14,085 bases of DNA from JAJKIP01 sp040509055 (GTDB lineage: Bacteria > Bacteroidota > Bacteroidia > Chitinophagales > Chitinophagaceae), in the NCBI GenBank assembly GCA_040509055.1, contig JBEVLT010000463.1, positions 1 through 14,085 on the forward strand, read 5' to 3'. Shown here one piece after another: positions 12,524 to 14,085 of this stretch. A program made the translations under genes and the position numbers. Under the pieces are notes generated by a model. The model was not told the origin of the DNA. It ran no database searches and worked only from the letters and a program-made list of their open reading frames with translations. Each line of letters begins with the position of its first letter. Within the stretch, counting starts at the first letter, position 1.

Positions 12524-14085
12524 ATGAGAAAAACCACTTTATTAGTAGCGTTTATCGCCGCGTGCATCGCCCTTGGTGCACAGGAAAACCTGAACACAAG
12601 CGTGATCAGCCGCATCAGGGACGAAGGCCTGAACCGATCCCGTGTCATGGATATTGCTTTCCGCCTTACTGATGTAAACGGCCCCCGCCTCAGCGGCTCA
12701 CCGGGACTGCTCAAAGCCTCCAACTGGGCCAAAAACGAGATGACCAAATGGGGACTGGTCAATGCCAGCCTGGAACCCTGGGGCGAATTTGGCAAAGGAT
12801 GGGAGCTGCAAAAAAGCTATGTAGCCATGACAGCGCCGTATTATAAGCCGATGATCGCTTATCCAAAAACCTGGACCAAAGGCACGGATGGATTGAAGCA
12901 GGCCGGCATCCTGCTGGTAAAAGCAAAGGATTCCGCAGAACTGGAAACTTACCGCGGCAAACTGAAAGGAAAGATCATCCTGCTGTACCGCAACGATACC
13001 CTGAAGCAAACCTTCCAGGCCGATGCCAGGCGCTATACCGACGAAGACCTGGACAAAATGGCCAATGCCACGCCGCAGCAACCCCGCCAGCGAACCGGCG
13101 ATACCACGCAGCGCAGACCGGCCTTCACCGGCGCCAGGCCGGTGGCGATGACGGATCGTGTAAAAGAGCTGGCTGCCAGGGAAGGGGCCGTGGCCATCCT
13201 GAGCATGAGCCCCCGCGGGCACGATGGCACCCTGTTCGTGCAGGGCGGTGGCGCTTACGATGTGCAGTCGCCGGAAAATTTCCCGGACATCATGATCACT
13301 ATGGAAGACTACATGACCTTATGCCGCCTTGCCGATGCCGGTCAGCCGGTATCGCTGGAAACGGATATTAAAACAGCCTTTTATACCAACGATACAAAAG
13401 GTTATAACGTGATAGCCGAGATCAAGGGCACGGACCCGGCGCTGAAAGACGAAGTGGTAATGCTGGGCGGTCACCTGGACAGCTGGCAGTCAGCCACCGG
13501 CGCTACCGACAATGCCGCCGGCTGCGCCGTAATGATGGAAGCCGTGCGCCTGTTGACCACCCTGGGCATCCAACCGCGCCGTACCATCCGCATCGCGCTG
13601 TGGACAGGCGAGGAGCAGGGCCTGCTCGGATCGAGGGGTTATGTAAAAAATCATTTTGCCGATCCGGCTACCATGGAGCTGAAGCCGGAACATGAAAAGT
13701 TTTCGGCCTATTTCAATATCGATAACGGCACCGGGAAGATCAGGGGCATCTATCTGCAGGGCAACGAGAAAGTAAAAGATATTTTTGCCCAATGGCTGAC
13801 GCCGTTCCACGACCTGGATGCCAAAACTATTACGATCTCCAACACCGGCGGCACGGATCACCAGTCATTCGATGCCGTGGGATTACCAGGGTTTCAATTC
13901 ATCCAGGACCCGATCGAATACAATACCCGCACACACCATACGAACATGGACTCGTATGATCACCTCATTGCTGCCGATTTGCAGCAGATGTCTGTGATCG
14001 TGGCAGCCTTTGTATACAACGCAGCCATGCGCGATGGAAAACTTCCAAGAAAAGAATTGCCGCAACCGCGTGGTACGGGGCGCGG
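12524..14085 (+). CDS. Secreted M28 family zinc metallopeptidase, 3' end missing
   Basis: The frame is open from the ATG at 12524 to the window end: 520 residues, with no stop reached. The N-terminus MRKTTLLVAFIAACIALGAQ is a signal peptide; IAAC could be a lipobox (C14), or cleavage could follow LGA. Residues about 130-300 fit a protease-associated (PA) type insertion, interrupted by a Gln/Arg/Pro-rich stretch (QQPRQRTGDTTQRRP). The M28 di-zinc site is complete: H317 in GGHLDSW, bridging D329 in GATDNAAG, general base E363 and ligand E364 in TGEEQGLLGS, D400 in FNIDNGTG, and H472 in THHTNMDSYDHL. Family members are aminopeptidases or carboxypeptidases on peptides outside the cytoplasm; exact specificity is not readable. 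The core domain is nearly complete, so only a short tail is probably missing. A weak -7 box (TATCTTCA, 12512-12519) precedes the ATG. Confidence 0.9.
   Translation, partial: MRKTTLLVAFIAACIALGAQENLNTSVISRIRDEGLNRSRVMDIAFRLTDVNGPRLSGSPGLLKASNWAKNEMTKWGLVNASLEPWGEFGKGWELQKSYVAMTAPYYKPMIAYPKTWTKGTDGLKQAGILLVKAKDSAELETYRGKLKGKIILLYRNDTLKQTFQADARRYTDEDLDKMANATPQQPRQRTGDTTQRRPAFTGARPVAMTDRVKELAAREGAVAILSMSPRGHDGTLFVQGGGAYDVQSPENFPDIMITMEDYMTLCRLADAGQPVSLETDIKTAFYTNDTKGYNVIAEIKGTDPALKDEVVMLGGHLDSWQSATGATDNAAGCAVMMEAVRLLTTLGIQPRRTIRIALWTGEEQGLLGSRGYVKNHFADPATMELKPEHEKFSAYFNIDNGTGKIRGIYLQGNEKVKDIFAQWLTPFHDLDAKTITISNTGGTDHQSFDAVGLPGFQFIQDPIEYNTRTHHTNMDSYDHLIAADLQQMSVIVAAFVYNAAMRDGKLPRKELPQPRGTGR

Overview
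The window looks like chromosomal DNA of a Bacteroidota bacterium, most likely a Chitinophagaceae or Sphingobacteriia relative. The reasons are the protein families (DUF3347, short DUF2236/MpaB-like, clan AA retropepsin-like, AMPK1-type CBM proteins), near-absence of Shine-Dalgarno sequences, promoter-like elements of the Bacteroidota TAnnTTTG type, and moderately GC-rich codon use. There are eleven protein-coding genes, two of them cut by the window edges. I see no rRNA, tRNA, CRISPR array, transposase or phage gene.

Layout. (1) 1-2051, plus strand: a truncated retropepsin-like protein overlaps a secreted protein with four AMPK1/CBM48-like glycan-binding modules. (2) 2054-4710, minus strand: a membrane-anchored TPR protein with a good promoter and a palindrome packed between -7 box and start codon, a DUF2236/MpaB-family protein, and a divergent GAPDH/Epd-family dehydrogenase. 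(3) 4806-5324: an unrecognised small helical protein. (4) 5442-9520, plus strand: the lower half of histidine degradation, namely imidazolonepropionase (hutI), fused formimidoyltransferase-cyclodeaminase (ftcD) and a formimidoylglutamase-like ureohydrolase. (5) 9523-11544, minus strand: an ABC-F ATPase whose linker is built from 7-bp repeats. (6) 11545-11779: an intergenic stretch with two inverted blocks of a related 7-bp repeat. (7) 11780-12412: an anchored DUF3347 protein followed by a strong intrinsic terminator. (8) 12524-14085: a secreted M28 metallopeptidase running off the window.

How the genes work together. Only the hut cluster forms a clear pathway: imidazolonepropionate to formiminoglutamate (HutI), which can then pass its formimino group to tetrahydrofolate (FtcD) or be hydrolysed directly (HutG-like). 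hutH and hutU are not in the window. The other genes look like ordinary single-gene or two-gene units.

I find no convincing new multi-gene system. The most unusual items are the diverged phosphate site of the GAPDH-family enzyme, the heptanucleotide repeats in and beside the ABC-F gene, the palindrome at the TPR-gene promoter, and the four-module CBM protein with one module stripped of its predicted ligand contacts.
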